A DNA stretch of 64,000 nucleotides. Origin: Cohnella rhizoplanae. GTDB lineage: Bacteria; Bacillota; Bacilli; Paenibacillales; Paenibacillaceae. The DNA is taken from positions 1 through 64,000 of the forward strand of contig NZ_CAOJCN010000027.1 in the NCBI RefSeq assembly GCF_948329515.1, in the 5' to 3' direction. Below, in pieces: positions 24,488-33,442 of the stretch; the stretch's first letter is position 1, and each line of letters begins with the position of its first letter. The notes under the pieces are model-generated. The model was given only the letters and a program-made list of their open reading frames with translations, did not search any database and was not told the origin of the DNA. The position numbers and the translations under genes were made by a program.

Positions 24488-25405
24488 GTGAGGACGATTA
24501 AGCTGGGGACAAGCTCGCTTGAAGTACCTGTAATCGCGGTCGGCTGCATGCGCATCAATTCGCTGGAGAAGGCGGAGGCCGAGCGCTTCGTTCGCACGTC
24601 GCTCGAGGCGGGCGCGAACTTTTTCGATCATGCCGATATCTACGGCGGCGGGGCCTGCGAGGAGATTTTCGCCGACGCCATCCATATGAACGACGACATC
24701 CGCGAGAAGATCGTCCTGCAGTCCAAGTGCGGCATCCGCAAGGGCTCCTTCGACTTTTCCAAGGAACATATCCTGACCTCGGTCGACGGCATTCTGAAGC
24801 GTCTGAAGACCGACTACCTGGACATTCTGCTGCTCCACCGCCCGGACGCGCTGGTCGAGCCGGAGGAAGTCGCCGAGGCGTTCGACCTGCTGGAGCGCTC
24901 GGGCAAGGTGCGCCACTTCGGCGTATCGAACCAGAAGCCGATGCAGATCGAGCTGCTGAAGAAGTACGTCAAGCAGCCGCTGGTGGCGAACCAGCTGCAG
25001 CTGAGCATCACCAACGCCAACATGATCTCCAACGGATTGAACGTGAACATGGAGAACGAGTCCGCGATCGACCGCGACGGCAGCATTCTGGACTATTGCC
25101 GCCTGAACGATATCACCGTCCAGCCGTGGTCGCCGTTCCAGTACGGATTCTTCAAGGGCGTCTTCCTCGACAACGAGGAGTTCCCTGAGCTGAACGCCAA
25201 GATCGACGAGATCGCGAAGAAGTACGAGGTCAGCAACACGACGATCGCGATCGCCTGGCTGCTCCGTCATCCGGCGCGCATGCAGCCCGTCACCGGCACG
25301 ATGAACATCGAGCGTCTCCTCGACTGCGTCAAGGCGAGCGACGTGCAACTGACGCGCGAAGAATGGTACGAAATCTTCCGCTCGGCAGGCAATATCCTGC
25401 CTTAA
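24488..25405 (+). CDS. Aldo/keto reductase
   Basis: NAD(P)H-dependent aldo/keto reductase of 305 residues, close in style to Escherichia coli YdhF. The catalytic tetrad is visible: Asp and Tyr in DHADIYGG, Lys in LQSKCG and His in LLLHRPD. The C-terminal cofactor segment is MQPVTGTMNIERLLD. GTG 24488 follows GGGAGGA by 7 bases. It is a single-gene unit bounded by its own promoter and a strong terminator. The substrate is unknown; general carbonyl detoxification or sugar reduction is possible. Confidence 0.93.
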   Translation: MRTIKLGTSSLEVPVIAVGCMRINSLEKAEAERFVRTSLEAGANFFDHADIYGGGACEEIFADAIHMNDDIREKIVLQSKCGIRKGSFDFSKEHILTSVDGILKRLKTDYLDILLLHRPDALVEPEEVAEAFDLLERSGKVRHFGVSNQKPMQIELLKKYVKQPLVANQLQLSITNANMISNGLNVNMENESAIDRDGSILDYCRLNDITVQPWSPFQYGFFKGVFLDNEEFPELNAKIDEIAKKYEVSNTTIAIAWLLRHPARMQPVTGTMNIERLLDCVKASDVQLTREEWYEIFRSAGNILP

Positions 25406-25423
25406 CCAGCAGCTTGGCGTATA

Positions 25424-25454
25424 GCCCCGGTCCTTTGCGGATCGGGGCTTTTTT
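25424..25454 (+). terminator. Rho-independent terminator
   Basis: GCCCCGGTCC pairs with GGATCGGGGC (one G-T pair), loop TTTGC, followed by TTTTTT. It lies 18 bases after the aldo/keto reductase stop. Confidence 0.93.
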
Positions 25455-25542
25455 ACTGCGCGTCCAAATGCGGAGCCGTCGATACGAACGAACGTAAGAA
25501 GCCGCCCGGCGCCGAAGCCGGACGGCTGTTCGTTCGATGTGC

Positions 25543-26058
25543 TTACTCGACCTCGGCGAGGCGCTCTTCCAGGCGGTCCCACGTCTCGGTGATGCCCTGC
25601 AGCATGCCCATTTCCATGACCTGCTTGAGCGCTTCGGCGGACACGTACTCGCTGCTGCTGACCAGCTTCGTCTTGCCGCCTAGGTCGACGAACTCCATCG
25701 TGACCTCGGTCGACGGCATCTCCGCGTTGATGTTTCCATCGGCGTCGGAGAAGTAATCGGTGTAGACGATCTTCACCCCTTCGACGATTTCTTTGTATAT
25801 GCCTTTGCCCCAGGATTCCATGCCGTAAAACTGTCCCTGGCTCTGATCCGCGCACTTCATGCAGAAGTGCCATACGCCGCCCGGCCGGAAGTCGATATTG
25901 CAGACCGGAAGCTCCCAGCCCCTCGGTCCCCACCAGCGCTTCAGGTGCTCCGCTTCCTTGAACATTTTGAACACGAGCTCCCGCGGGGCGTCGAATACGC
26001 GCTCCAGCACCAGCACCCGTTCGTTTTCCACTCTCGAAGCCATCGCGTTGTTAGACAT
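25543..26058 (-). CDS. SRPBCC (AHSA1-like) domain protein
   Basis: A 171-residue START/Bet v1-like protein of the activator-of-Hsp90 homology-1 group. It has the typical opening VFDAPRELVFKMF and the KRWWGPRGW motif, and a C-terminal amphipathic helix. ATG 26058 has GGAGG 8 bases upstream. It is paired with the ArsR-family gene 29 bases upstream. ArsR-SRPBCC pairs are common in Firmicutes and Actinobacteria, where the SRPBCC partner may bind a small hydrophobic ligand. The specific role is unknown. Confidence 0.9.
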   Translation of the reverse strand: MSNNAMASRVENERVLVLERVFDAPRELVFKMFKEAEHLKRWWGPRGWELPVCNIDFRPGGVWHFCMKCADQSQGQFYGMESWGKGIYKEIVEGVKIVYTDYFSDADGNINAEMPSTEVTMEFVDLGGKTKLVSSSEYVSAEALKQVMEMGMLQGITETWDRLEERLAEVE

Positions 26059-26087
26059 CGTTAATTCCTCCTCGTTAATATTGAAAT

Positions 26088-26432
26088 CTATTGTCGTTCC
26101 TTGTCCTGCAATTCCCGCAAGTAGTCGTCCAGCTTGTCATACCGCTCCTCCATGATGCGCCGGTAGGAGCTCAGCCACGCATCCAGCGCCTTGAACGGTT
26201 CCGGACGGAGCTTGTAGATGCGGCGGTTGGCATCGGCCTTCGCCTCCACGATCCCGCTCTCCCCCAGCACCTTCAGATGCTTGGAGGCCTGGGGCTGGCG
26301 CAGTCCCAGCCGCTCGGCGATCTCTCCCACGGTCAGCGGACCGTCGCGCAGGAGCTCTACGATATGCATGCGATTCGGCTCGGCCAGGGCGCTCAGCGTC
26401 GTCATATCCATGCCTGGAGTGTTCCCCGACAT
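26088..26432 (-). CDS. ArsR-family transcriptional regulator
   Basis: A 114-residue winged-helix regulator. The HTH is VGEIAERLGLRQPQASKHLK, followed by a beta wing (ANRRIYKLRPE). No Cys-rich metal site is seen, so it probably does not sense arsenic or zinc like classic ArsR/SmtB. It is the first gene of a two-gene operon with the SRPBCC protein, likely autoregulated through the GGAATATTCC palindrome in its promoter. The start ATG 26432 follows AGAGGTG. Confidence 0.92.
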   Translation of the reverse strand: MSGNTPGMDMTTLSALAEPNRMHIVELLRDGPLTVGEIAERLGLRQPQASKHLKVLGESGIVEAKADANRRIYKLRPEPFKALDAWLSSYRRIMEERYDKLDDYLRELQDKERQ

Positions 26433-26507
26433 GCGCTCACCTCTTTAACGAATGGTCTCTCGGGAATCCCATCTCCTTCGCCGCAAGGTCATCTTCCTGA
26501 TGAACCT

Positions 26508-26545
26508 AATATACACCAAAGGGAATATTCCTGTAAAGGAATATT
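26508..26545 (-). promoter_or_regulatory. Promoter and operator of arsR-SRPBCC operon
   Basis: On the minus strand TTTACA (26532-26537) and TATATT (26508-26513) are 18 bp apart. The palindrome GGAATATTCC (26522-26531) sits in the spacer, and a second GGAATATTT (26538-26546) overlaps the upstream side of the -35. This fits repression by the ArsR product, which is inferred. Confidence 0.6.
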
Positions 26546-26561
26546 TAAAACTTTTTTTGAG

Positions 26562-26590
26562 AAAAGAAAAAGCCGCCCTTAAGAGGCGAC
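26562..26590 (-). terminator. Rho-independent terminator of ridA
   Basis: On the minus strand GTCGCC pairs with GGCGGC (one G-T pair) around a 7-base loop, followed by TTTTTCTTTT. It lies 50 bases after the RidA stop codon and just upstream of the ArsR promoter. Confidence 0.75.
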
Positions 26591-26639
26591 TTGATCGGGT
26601 ACAACGGGTGATGCATAAAAGGATTCCGGAAAGCCGGAC

Positions 26640-27023
26640 TTAGCCGCGGTGCGCGATGCAGTCGATCTCGACGAGCGCGTTCTTCGGCAGCTTGCCGACC
26701 TGTACCGTCGCGCGGGCAGGCAGGACGCCCCCGTCGAAGTAGCTCGCGTAGATCTCGTTCACCTTCGCGAAGTCGTCCATGCTGTCGAGGAAGATCGTCG
26801 TCTTCACGACGTCGCCGAGCGAGAGGCCCGCTTCTTCGACGACGGCCTTCAGGTTCTGCAGCACCCGATGGGTCTGGGCTTCGATGCCGCCCTCGACGAT
26901 GGCGCCCGTGGCGGGATCCAGCGGGATCTGCCCGGAAGCGAACAGGAAGCCTCCGGCGAGTACGGCTTGCGAATACGGCCCGATGGCGGCTGGCGCCTGG
27001 GCGGTGGATACGGCTTGGTTCAT
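26640..27023 (-). CDS. ridA: RidA-family enamine/imine deaminase
   Basis: A 127-residue YjgF/YER057c/UK114 protein that hydrolyses reactive 2-aminoacrylate and related imines formed by pyridoxal-phosphate enzymes. The family motifs are present: AIGPYSQAV, FASGQIPLDP and the signature with catalytic Arg LPARATVQVGKLP followed by VEIDCIAHR. ATG 27023 has GGAGGG nine bases upstream. It follows mgtC on the same strand but is separated from it by a terminator-like hairpin. Confidence 0.94.
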   Translation of the reverse strand: MNQAVSTAQAPAAIGPYSQAVLAGGFLFASGQIPLDPATGAIVEGGIEAQTHRVLQNLKAVVEEAGLSLGDVVKTTIFLDSMDDFAKVNEIYASYFDGGVLPARATVQVGKLPKNALVEIDCIAHRG

Positions 27024-27124
27024 GCGATGATTCCCTCCGGTTAAGTTAGTTCCTTTTACATCGGCAAGAAGATGTCCATGCCGCATCATTTATTATCTAT
27101 GAGATTCGGATTGAACACAATGAA

Positions 27125-27148
27125 GGAGAGAACGCCGCCGTTCTCTCC
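27125..27148 (-). terminator. Hairpin terminator after mgtC
   Basis: A perfect 9-bp stem GGAGAGAAC/GTTCTCTCC with a 6-base loop, followed on the minus strand by TTCATTGTGTT. It lies 12 bases after the MgtC-family stop codon. The T-tract is interrupted. Confidence 0.6.
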
Positions 27149-27160
27149 CCAGCCCATGCG

Positions 27161-27703
27161 CTATTTGGTTAACTTCCTTAACTCCGGGCCGCCGCCGGCC
27201 CCCGGCCGCTCTTCTCTGCCGAACTTCTGCCTCTCGAGCAGGCCGGCCATCTTGGCCACGCCCATGCTGACGGCGACCGTGAACACGACCAAGCCGTAGA
27301 ATCCCGCGCCGATACCGATCCCCACGCCCCCGACGAACAGAATCATCGCGGCCGAGGTGAGCCCTTTTACCTTCAATCCGTCCTTCAGGATCACGCCGGC
27401 GCCCAGGAAGCCGAGACCGGACACGATCTGCGCCGTCAGGCGCATCGGGTCCATCATCGTGTGCGCGTAGACGCCGCTGAACTTCCCGACGCTGTGGATC
27501 GAGATCGTGGTGATCAGCGTGCTCGCGACGCAGACGTACATGTATGTCTTGAGCCCGGCAGGCTTGCTCTTGGTCTCGCGATCCCAGCCGATGATGAAGC
27601 CCAGCAGCGCGCTGAGCAGAATCTGCAGATAGATCTCGTGATCCTGCGCGAACGCATGGAACCAGGCTCCGCCCGCCGTATCCGATATTACATCCAATCC
27701 CAT
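27161..27703 (-). CDS. MgtC/SapB-family membrane protein
   Basis: A small integral membrane protein of about 180 residues with four to five helices and the MgtC signature around LGFIIGWDRE, LIT..SIHSVG and GLGFLGAGVIL. Family members influence magnesium starvation responses or F-ATPase and acid tolerance. The start is uncertain: ATG 27703 lies 3 bases after AAGGAG, TTG 27697 is better spaced, and ATG 27721 overlaps the upstream gene. It begins 8 bases after the stop of the phosphodiester glycosidase gene, so it is translated from the same mRNA. Confidence 0.88.
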   Translation of the reverse strand: MGLDVISDTAGGAWFHAFAQDHEIYLQILLSALLGFIIGWDRETKSKPAGLKTYMYVCVASTLITTISIHSVGKFSGVYAHTMMDPMRLTAQIVSGLGFLGAGVILKDGLKVKGLTSAAMILFVGGVGIGIGAGFYGLVVFTVAVSMGVAKMAGLLERQKFGREERPGAGGGPELRKLTK

Positions 27704-27710
27704 CGTCTCC

Positions 27711-30500
27711 TTAAGGCTCATCCGCCAGGATCAGCAGCGAGGAGAACACTTCCCGGGGCACGCCCGGCGTATTCACGCCGTTCACTTTGTTAATCGGCGT
27801 ATTCTTGATCTCGTATTGGTCCTGCGCTTCGTCGTAGACGACCGCCGTCGAGGAGCCTCCGCCGTCCATGTTCAGTGCCTGGTAGGCGCCGAGCTCCTTC
27901 ATGTAGAGACCCAGTTCCTCGATGTAAAAGCCCGTCGCGTCATTGGCATCGCGTCCATCCGCTACGACGAAGAACACGTCGCCGTCGGCGCGAATCCCGA
28001 CCGCCGTGCGCGGATGCCTCTCGTTGTACCGATAGTACGTCTGCTCGTCGTAGTTAGGATCGGCCGGATTCGAGATGACGAGGCCTTGGAAGCTCTGCGC
28101 CGCGCCGTTCTTCACGACCTGATACTGGCCGCCGGAGGCTTGATACAGATCATTCTTGACGGCTTCCCAATCCGCTGCATAGTTGCCGATGACGGCGGTG
28201 CCGTCCGTCTTGATGCCGAAGAAGCCGTGGAACGGATACGTCTTGCCGTCGACGCCCGGCACGCGAACCCCGTTGATGATTGAAGAGCCGTCCTTGATCA
28301 TGTAGCCTTCCGGCCCCTGCTCCGTGTAGAACTCTCCGTTCACGCCGGCGACGACCCGCTTCCCGGAGATGACGGTCGTCGCGGCCTGCTCGGCTACCGT
28401 CGCCTTGATGACGTCATGCCCTTCGGCGTCCACGGTCCGGATATAATTGCCGCTCGCGTCCGTCGGAGGAACCTGATTGTTTTTCACGCCGACGATGATC
28501 TGGTTTTGCGGCGCCTGAAGGTCGACGTCAATGATATTGGCCTTCTGGATATTGCCGTTCGCGTCCAGGAAATCCATCTCCCGATGCGAGACGCCGGCCG
28601 AGAGGGTGACCGATTCGTCGCGGTAAATCCGATAGATGATCGGATTCTGCGGCGCCGGCGCGTCCTCCGCGAAAAACCGGAGCACCGGGCGGTTCGTCGC
28701 CGCGCTCATTTTCCACACCTTGACGAAATCCCAGCCCAGCGTGCCGGCGTAGGTCGACTGCAGCGCGAGCGCCGCGTCCGTCACGCTCAGTCCCTTGTTG
28801 TTCGAGGCCGTGCCGCCCGTCACGACGGCGCCCTGCACGAGCGCGTTGGCCGAGGCGACATTGTTCAGGAGCGTCGGCGTGCCGTTCACCCGGCCTACGA
28901 TGCGCGAGATGTTGCCGTTGCCGCCGTTCGCGATCGTGCCGGCGAGCAGCGCGTTGTTCTGGATGACCGCGTTCGTATAAGCGTAGGCGGAGATGCCGCC
29001 GGTATTATTCAGCTTGGAATATACGTCGGGCGACGCGTAGGAGGATTCAAGCTTAGATCCGCCTTCCGATACGGCCACCAAGGCGCCGCTCTCCCCCCTG
29101 GCCTTGACGATCGCGTCGCTGTAGACGTTTTTGATGACATTGTAATTGTGAGCGGCTATACCGCCGCTGCGGTACCCGCCGACGACCATGCCGGTAACGA
29201 AGCTCTCGCGGATCGTACCCCGGTTCGCCGCGACGATGCCGCCCGCCCAGTAATCGGTGGTCGCGCTCTTGCCGATGACGGCGACGTCCGTCATGCCGAG
29301 CCGCTCGATGAGGCCGAGATTCTCGACGATGAAGGCGACCTTGGGCCGGCTGGCGCTCGCCGTGACGGTGAGACCGGAGATCACGTGACCGTCGCCGTCC
29401 AGCGTGCCGCTAAAAGAGGGGATCGGCACGAACGCGCCCGTCAATTGGATATCGTCTGCCAGCCTGTAATCGCCGGACGGGTTGCTCCGGATCAGTTCGA
29501 GGTCGGCCGCCGTCGAGACTATGACGTCCTGGCGCTCGGGCGCGTTCCGCAGGATCGGGCGATCCAGATAAGCGCTCATTTCCCATACGCCGTAGAAGTC
29601 CCATCCCAGATCGTCCTCGTAGACCGGCTGCGCAGCCAGTTGCGCGTCCGTGACGGACAAGCCCTGCTGGTTGGACAGGGTTCCGCCGGTTGCCGCCACG
29701 CCCTGCACGAGCGCGTTGGCGGAGGCCCTATTATTTGCGAAGGTCGGCGTGCCGTTCAGCCTGCCCGCGATGCGACCGATATTGGTGCCGCCGCCGTTCG
29801 CGACCGTGCCCGCCAGCAGCGCGTTATCGCGGATCAGCGCGCCCGTATAGGCATAAGCGGAGATGCCGCCGGTATTGTTCTGCTGCGAATAAACGCTCGG
29901 CACCGCGTAGGAGGACCGGATGGACGAGCCGTTCTCCGAGACGGCGACGAGACCGCCGCTCTCGACCTTCGCGCTCACCGATGCGACCGCGTACACGTCG
30001 CGGATCGTCCCGTAGTTGGTGACGGCGATGCCGGCGCTTCGGTAGCCGCCTTCGATCGCGCCCGTCACGAAGCTCTGCTCGATCGTCCCCTCGTTTTTCG
30101 CGACGATGCCGCCGGCCCAGTAGGTCGAATCTGTGCCCAGACCGTTGATATCGACGTTTTTGAATCCGATCCTGGATACGGTCCCTTGGTTGTCGACGAT
30201 GAAGGCCGCCTTGGGCTGGGCCGCGCTCGCGTCGATCCGAAGGCCGGTGACGACATGCCCGTCGCCGTCCAGCGTGCCGCTCAGCAAGGGGATCGGCGTA
30301 AAGGCGCCCGACAAGGCGATATCGCTCGTCAGCTTGAAGCTGCCGGAGGGATTGGCGCGGATCAGCGCCAGGTCGGCGGCGCTGCCGATCGAGATGACGG
30401 TATCCGCGACAGCGGGCCGCGGCGCGTACGAGGTCACCGCGACGGAAAACAAAACGATGAAAGACAAGAGCGAATGCATGACAAGCTTGGTAAGCTTCAT
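27711..30500 (-). CDS. Secreted phosphodiester glycosidase with duplicated repeat domain
   Basis: A 929-residue secreted protein. The signal peptide ends near residue 32. Two tandem copies of a GLUG-like beta-helix module (about 35-330 and 345-640) share lines such as SGTLDGDGHV and NNTGGISAYAYT. The C-terminal 290 residues are a phosphodiester glycosidase (NAGPA) domain, with the hallmark LNMDGGGSS near the end and GVNGEFYT at its front. Family members remove GlcNAc from GlcNAc-phosphate diesters or trim wall-type phosphoglycans. ATG 30500 has GGAGGAG about 5 bases upstream; an in-frame start at 30533 has no such support. It lies 39 bases after the PHP-hydrolase gene in the same direction. 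Confidence 0.88.
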   Translation of the reverse strand: MKLTKLVMHSLLSFIVLFSVAVTSYAPRPAVADTVISIGSAADLALIRANPSGSFKLTSDIALSGAFTPIPLLSGTLDGDGHVVTGLRIDASAAQPKAAFIVDNQGTVSRIGFKNVDINGLGTDSTYWAGGIVAKNEGTIEQSFVTGAIEGGYRSAGIAVTNYGTIRDVYAVASVSAKVESGGLVAVSENGSSIRSSYAVPSVYSQQNNTGGISAYAYTGALIRDNALLAGTVANGGGTNIGRIAGRLNGTPTFANNRASANALVQGVAATGGTLSNQQGLSVTDAQLAAQPVYEDDLGWDFYGVWEMSAYLDRPILRNAPERQDVIVSTAADLELIRSNPSGDYRLADDIQLTGAFVPIPSFSGTLDGDGHVISGLTVTASASRPKVAFIVENLGLIERLGMTDVAVIGKSATTDYWAGGIVAANRGTIRESFVTGMVVGGYRSGGIAAHNYNVIKNVYSDAIVKARGESGALVAVSEGGSKLESSYASPDVYSKLNNTGGISAYAYTNAVIQNNALLAGTIANGGNGNISRIVGRVNGTPTLLNNVASANALVQGAVVTGGTASNNKGLSVTDAALALQSTYAGTLGWDFVKVWKMSAATNRPVLRFFAEDAPAPQNPIIYRIYRDESVTLSAGVSHREMDFLDANGNIQKANIIDVDLQAPQNQIIVGVKNNQVPPTDASGNYIRTVDAEGHDVIKATVAEQAATTVISGKRVVAGVNGEFYTEQGPEGYMIKDGSSIINGVRVPGVDGKTYPFHGFFGIKTDGTAVIGNYAADWEAVKNDLYQASGGQYQVVKNGAAQSFQGLVISNPADPNYDEQTYYRYNERHPRTAVGIRADGDVFFVVADGRDANDATGFYIEELGLYMKELGAYQALNMDGGGSSTAVVYDEAQDQYEIKNTPINKVNGVNTPGVPREVFSSLLILADEP

Positions 30501-30539
30501 TTCATCTCCTCCTCGAAATCGTTCTCCATACAACCTTGC

Positions 30540-32477
30540 TTATCGGTTCGTTGCATCGATCCAGACCGGCGCGGTCGCCGCGAACTCGCCGTCTTGCTGG
30601 TAGACCTTCGCGAAGACGTATCGGCCCTCGCGCGGCAGCGCCGCGCGATAATCCAGCCGCTCGCCGTCATTCTCGATCGCGTGGAGAACGCGCCCCTGCT
30701 CGCCGACGATCTCCGCCCGGATGATCCGGCCGCCCGTCTCGGCGCCGAACAGCGCCTTGATCTCGATCTCGAGCGTATCCGTCCGCTCGATCGTCGAGCC
30801 CATGATCGCGCCGTTCACCTTGAACCATACCTTCAGATGGAGCGCGGACGTGAAGTAGACGCGATGGTGACGCACGGCGTCGAAGAAGTGCTCCCGCGTC
30901 AACCGCTCCACCAGTACGCCCGTGCGCAGCGTGTTCTCCGTGCCCCACTGCCCATGGTGGTTGTCCTGGCTGCCGACGGGCGCGACGTGCCAGCCTTTGT
31001 CCAGTGCCATCACGTAGTAATAGAGACCGCCCAGCTCCTTGGACTCGATCGTATTGATCTCGATCATGTGCAGCACTTCGTCCAGCTCCGGGTCGTACGG
31101 CTCGAAGCCGTCGAGATGCCGCTGTCCGCAGGACCACGGATGGTTCCATTGCTGGATCGAATCCTTGTACGGCTTGACGGTGTCGTAGTATGTGGGGATG
31201 TCGTTGAACTCGGTCTCGTAGGCGTTGATGAAAAAATCCATATTGTACGTATTCATGTGCCCGAACTGGTTGTACCAGGTCGTCTCGGCGCCAAACAGCG
31301 CGAGGAAGGCGCCGTCCTCGGTCTTCTCGTCGGCGGTCCGCTGGATATCGACCCATTTGCGGCTCTTGTCCCAGTCCAGATAATGGTCGTACAGATTGCT
31401 GTGCTCGGTGATCGCCAGGAAGTCCAGACCGGCCGTATAGCGGGCGTAGTCGTACGCGTATTCGGGCACGCCGATCCCGTCGGAGAATCCGGTATGGCTA
31501 TGGAGATTGCCGAAGTAGATCCGATATTCGCCATCGGCCGGCGCAGGCAGCGCCGCGGGGCGGGGCCTCGGCGCGGGCAGCGCCGTCTTGCGGACGAATG
31601 CCACCCATTGCAAGAGGAGCCGCTGCTCGGGATCTGCATCCGTAATGACCAGATAGACGTCATGTACGCCCGCGAGCAGCGCCGGGTCCGCATGCGAGAG
31701 GCCGCAAGCCAGGATCGACCAGCGCTTCCACTGCTTGAACAGGACGATCTCCCCGACCTTCTCGCCCGTCAGCGCGTCGACCCGCACCTCCATCGTGATC
31801 CGCTTCGCTTTGTCCAAGTTCTCGAAGCCGAACTGTCCGCGCAGCTGATCCACGCCCTCCGGCGTGAAGTCGACGCCGCGGAACAGAATATAGCTGCCCG
31901 CCGTGCCGCCGCCCAGGACTGGATCCGTCTGGCCGGGCTCGATCTCGTCCGATACGGCCGGCTCGAAGCCCCGCGCTTCGTCGCAGGACACCGCCGCGAG
32001 CTTGCGGGGCGAGCGCCTGCCGCCGGCAGGCTGCGCCGACGCGTCCGACGGATGTCCGTAGGCCTCGAAACTGCGAATCGTCGCGGTCTCCCCGGCCGAG
32101 CAGTAGGTCACCGTCACCCGGATATACCTCGCCGCGAAGCTCGCCTCGTATTGCTCCCCGTCCGCATCGTGGGGCGCCCGCTCCGTCCGCTCGGCGACCG
32201 TCTCCCAGTTCAGGCCGTCCTCGCTGTATTCAATATAGTAGGTCGCATAAGCATCGGATCCCGCTTCGCCCGTGCGGATTCGCAGCCGCTCTACCCGGCA
32301 GCAGGCCGCCAGATCGAGCTTCCACCACACATAATAGGGCGCGCCCGCCCAGTACGTATCCTCTCGACCGTCGATAGCACGCTCGGGACCCGCGCCATCG
32401 ACAGCGTGCTCGGCGGTCACGGTCTTGCCCAGACTCAGCAGCACGGGCTGCGTCGCCGTCTCGTTGTATTCGTTCAT
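30540..32477 (-). CDS. CehA/McbA-type PHP metallohydrolase with F5/8 type C domain
   Basis: A 645-residue protein without a signal peptide. An N-terminal discoidin/F5-8 type C (CBM32-like) domain at about 10-140 has the YIEYSEDGLNWE segment. A middle beta domain follows (about 160-310), then a PHP-type metal-dependent hydrolase from about residue 330: HSHTGFSDG, AITEHSN and GSQDNHHG supply the metal-binding His and Asp residues. Family members act as phosphoesterases or carbamate/carboxylester hydrolases. Placed between the importer and the phosphodiester glycosidase, it plausibly processes a phosphorylated glycan fragment; this is inference. Confidence 0.87.
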   Translation of the reverse strand: MNEYNETATQPVLLSLGKTVTAEHAVDGAGPERAIDGREDTYWAGAPYYVWWKLDLAACCRVERLRIRTGEAGSDAYATYYIEYSEDGLNWETVAERTERAPHDADGEQYEASFAARYIRVTVTYCSAGETATIRSFEAYGHPSDASAQPAGGRRSPRKLAAVSCDEARGFEPAVSDEIEPGQTDPVLGGGTAGSYILFRGVDFTPEGVDQLRGQFGFENLDKAKRITMEVRVDALTGEKVGEIVLFKQWKRWSILACGLSHADPALLAGVHDVYLVITDADPEQRLLLQWVAFVRKTALPAPRPRPAALPAPADGEYRIYFGNLHSHTGFSDGIGVPEYAYDYARYTAGLDFLAITEHSNLYDHYLDWDKSRKWVDIQRTADEKTEDGAFLALFGAETTWYNQFGHMNTYNMDFFINAYETEFNDIPTYYDTVKPYKDSIQQWNHPWSCGQRHLDGFEPYDPELDEVLHMIEINTIESKELGGLYYYVMALDKGWHVAPVGSQDNHHGQWGTENTLRTGVLVERLTREHFFDAVRHHRVYFTSALHLKVWFKVNGAIMGSTIERTDTLEIEIKALFGAETGGRIIRAEIVGEQGRVLHAIENDGERLDYRAALPREGRYVFAKVYQQDGEFAATAPVWIDATNR

Positions 32478-32530
32478 TTCGCTTCTCCGTTCTCGTTCAT
32501 CGATAGGATTGTGGCTCGCGGAAGTCTTCT

Positions 32531-33427
32531 TCAGCCTTTGACGGCGCCCATCATGACGCCTTTGACGAAGTGCTTCTGCACGAGCGGATACATGAGCAGC
32601 ATCGGCAGGCTCGATACGACGATCACGGCATACTTCATGCCCTCGGCCTTAAGCATTTGATCCATCAGGCTCTGGCCGCTGCCCGTCATGGCGGACATGT
32701 CTTCCTGGATCAGAATGTTGCGGATGACCATCTGCAGCGGCTGTCGCCAGCCGTCATGGAGATAGATGAGCGCCGTGAAGTACGAATTCCAATGCGCGAC
32801 GCCGTAATACATGGTCATGACGGCGATGATCGGCATCGACAGCGGCAGGACGATCCGGGTCAGCGTGCGGATATTGCTGCAGCCGTCGATAAAGGCCGCC
32901 TCTTGCAGCTCGTACGGAATCGACGTCTGGAAATAAGTGCGCATGACGATCAGATTCCAGACGCTGACGGCGCTCGGGATGACCATGGCCCATAGGTTGT
33001 CGTACAGTCCGAGCATGTTCTTGTAGGTTAGATACGTCGGCACCAGGCCGCCGTTGAAGATCAGCGTGAAGGTGAAGATAAGCGACAGCGCATGTCTGCC
33101 GACCAGATCCTTGCGGGACAGCGCGTAGGCGCCCATCGTCGTCATGACGATGTTGATCGTCGTACCGACGACCAGGTAGATCAGCGAGTTGCGATAACCG
33201 GTCCAGATGTCGGCGTTGCCGAATACCTCGCGGTACGAATCCAGCGTGACGCGCTGCGGCCACAGCCACAGCTTGCCTTTGACGATCGCCATCGGATCGC
33301 TGAACGATGCGCTGAGGATATACAGCAGCGGGTAGAGCGTAGCGAGCGCCGCCATCGTGAGGATCGCGTAGACCGCTATATCGAACAGACGGTCTCCGGC
33401 GCTCGCCGTCTTCGGGTTATATTCCAT
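32531..33427 (-). CDS. ABC sugar importer permease, LplC type
   Basis: CUT1 permease of 298 residues with six membrane helices and an EAA loop (LQEAAFIDGCSNIRTLTRIV), ending KHFVKGVMMGAVKG. ATG 33427 follows GGAGG by 9 bases. It is the third gene of the importer operon (binding protein 36151, LplB-type permease 34375, this gene), with the PHP hydrolase 53 bases downstream. Confidence 0.92.
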   Translation of the reverse strand: MEYNPKTASAGDRLFDIAVYAILTMAALATLYPLLYILSASFSDPMAIVKGKLWLWPQRVTLDSYREVFGNADIWTGYRNSLIYLVVGTTINIVMTTMGAYALSRKDLVGRHALSLIFTFTLIFNGGLVPTYLTYKNMLGLYDNLWAMVIPSAVSVWNLIVMRTYFQTSIPYELQEAAFIDGCSNIRTLTRIVLPLSMPIIAVMTMYYGVAHWNSYFTALIYLHDGWRQPLQMVIRNILIQEDMSAMTGSGQSLMDQMLKAEGMKYAVIVVSSLPMLLMYPLVQKHFVKGVMMGAVKG

Positions 33428-33442
33428 ATGCGTACGCCTCCG

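Noticed and set aside
26452..26643. 63-codon plus-strand frame between ridA and arsR
   Set aside because: It overlaps the ArsR promoter and the ridA terminator, and its lysine-rich product comes from the terminator A-tract.
28416..32660. Very long open frame (about 1400 codons) on the plus strand opposite the glycosidase, PHP hydrolase and permease genes
   Set aside because: It is an antisense shadow caused by high GC at third codon positions; the protein is Arg/Asp/His-rich with no recognisable domain, while the minus-strand frames have clear motifs and ribosome sites.
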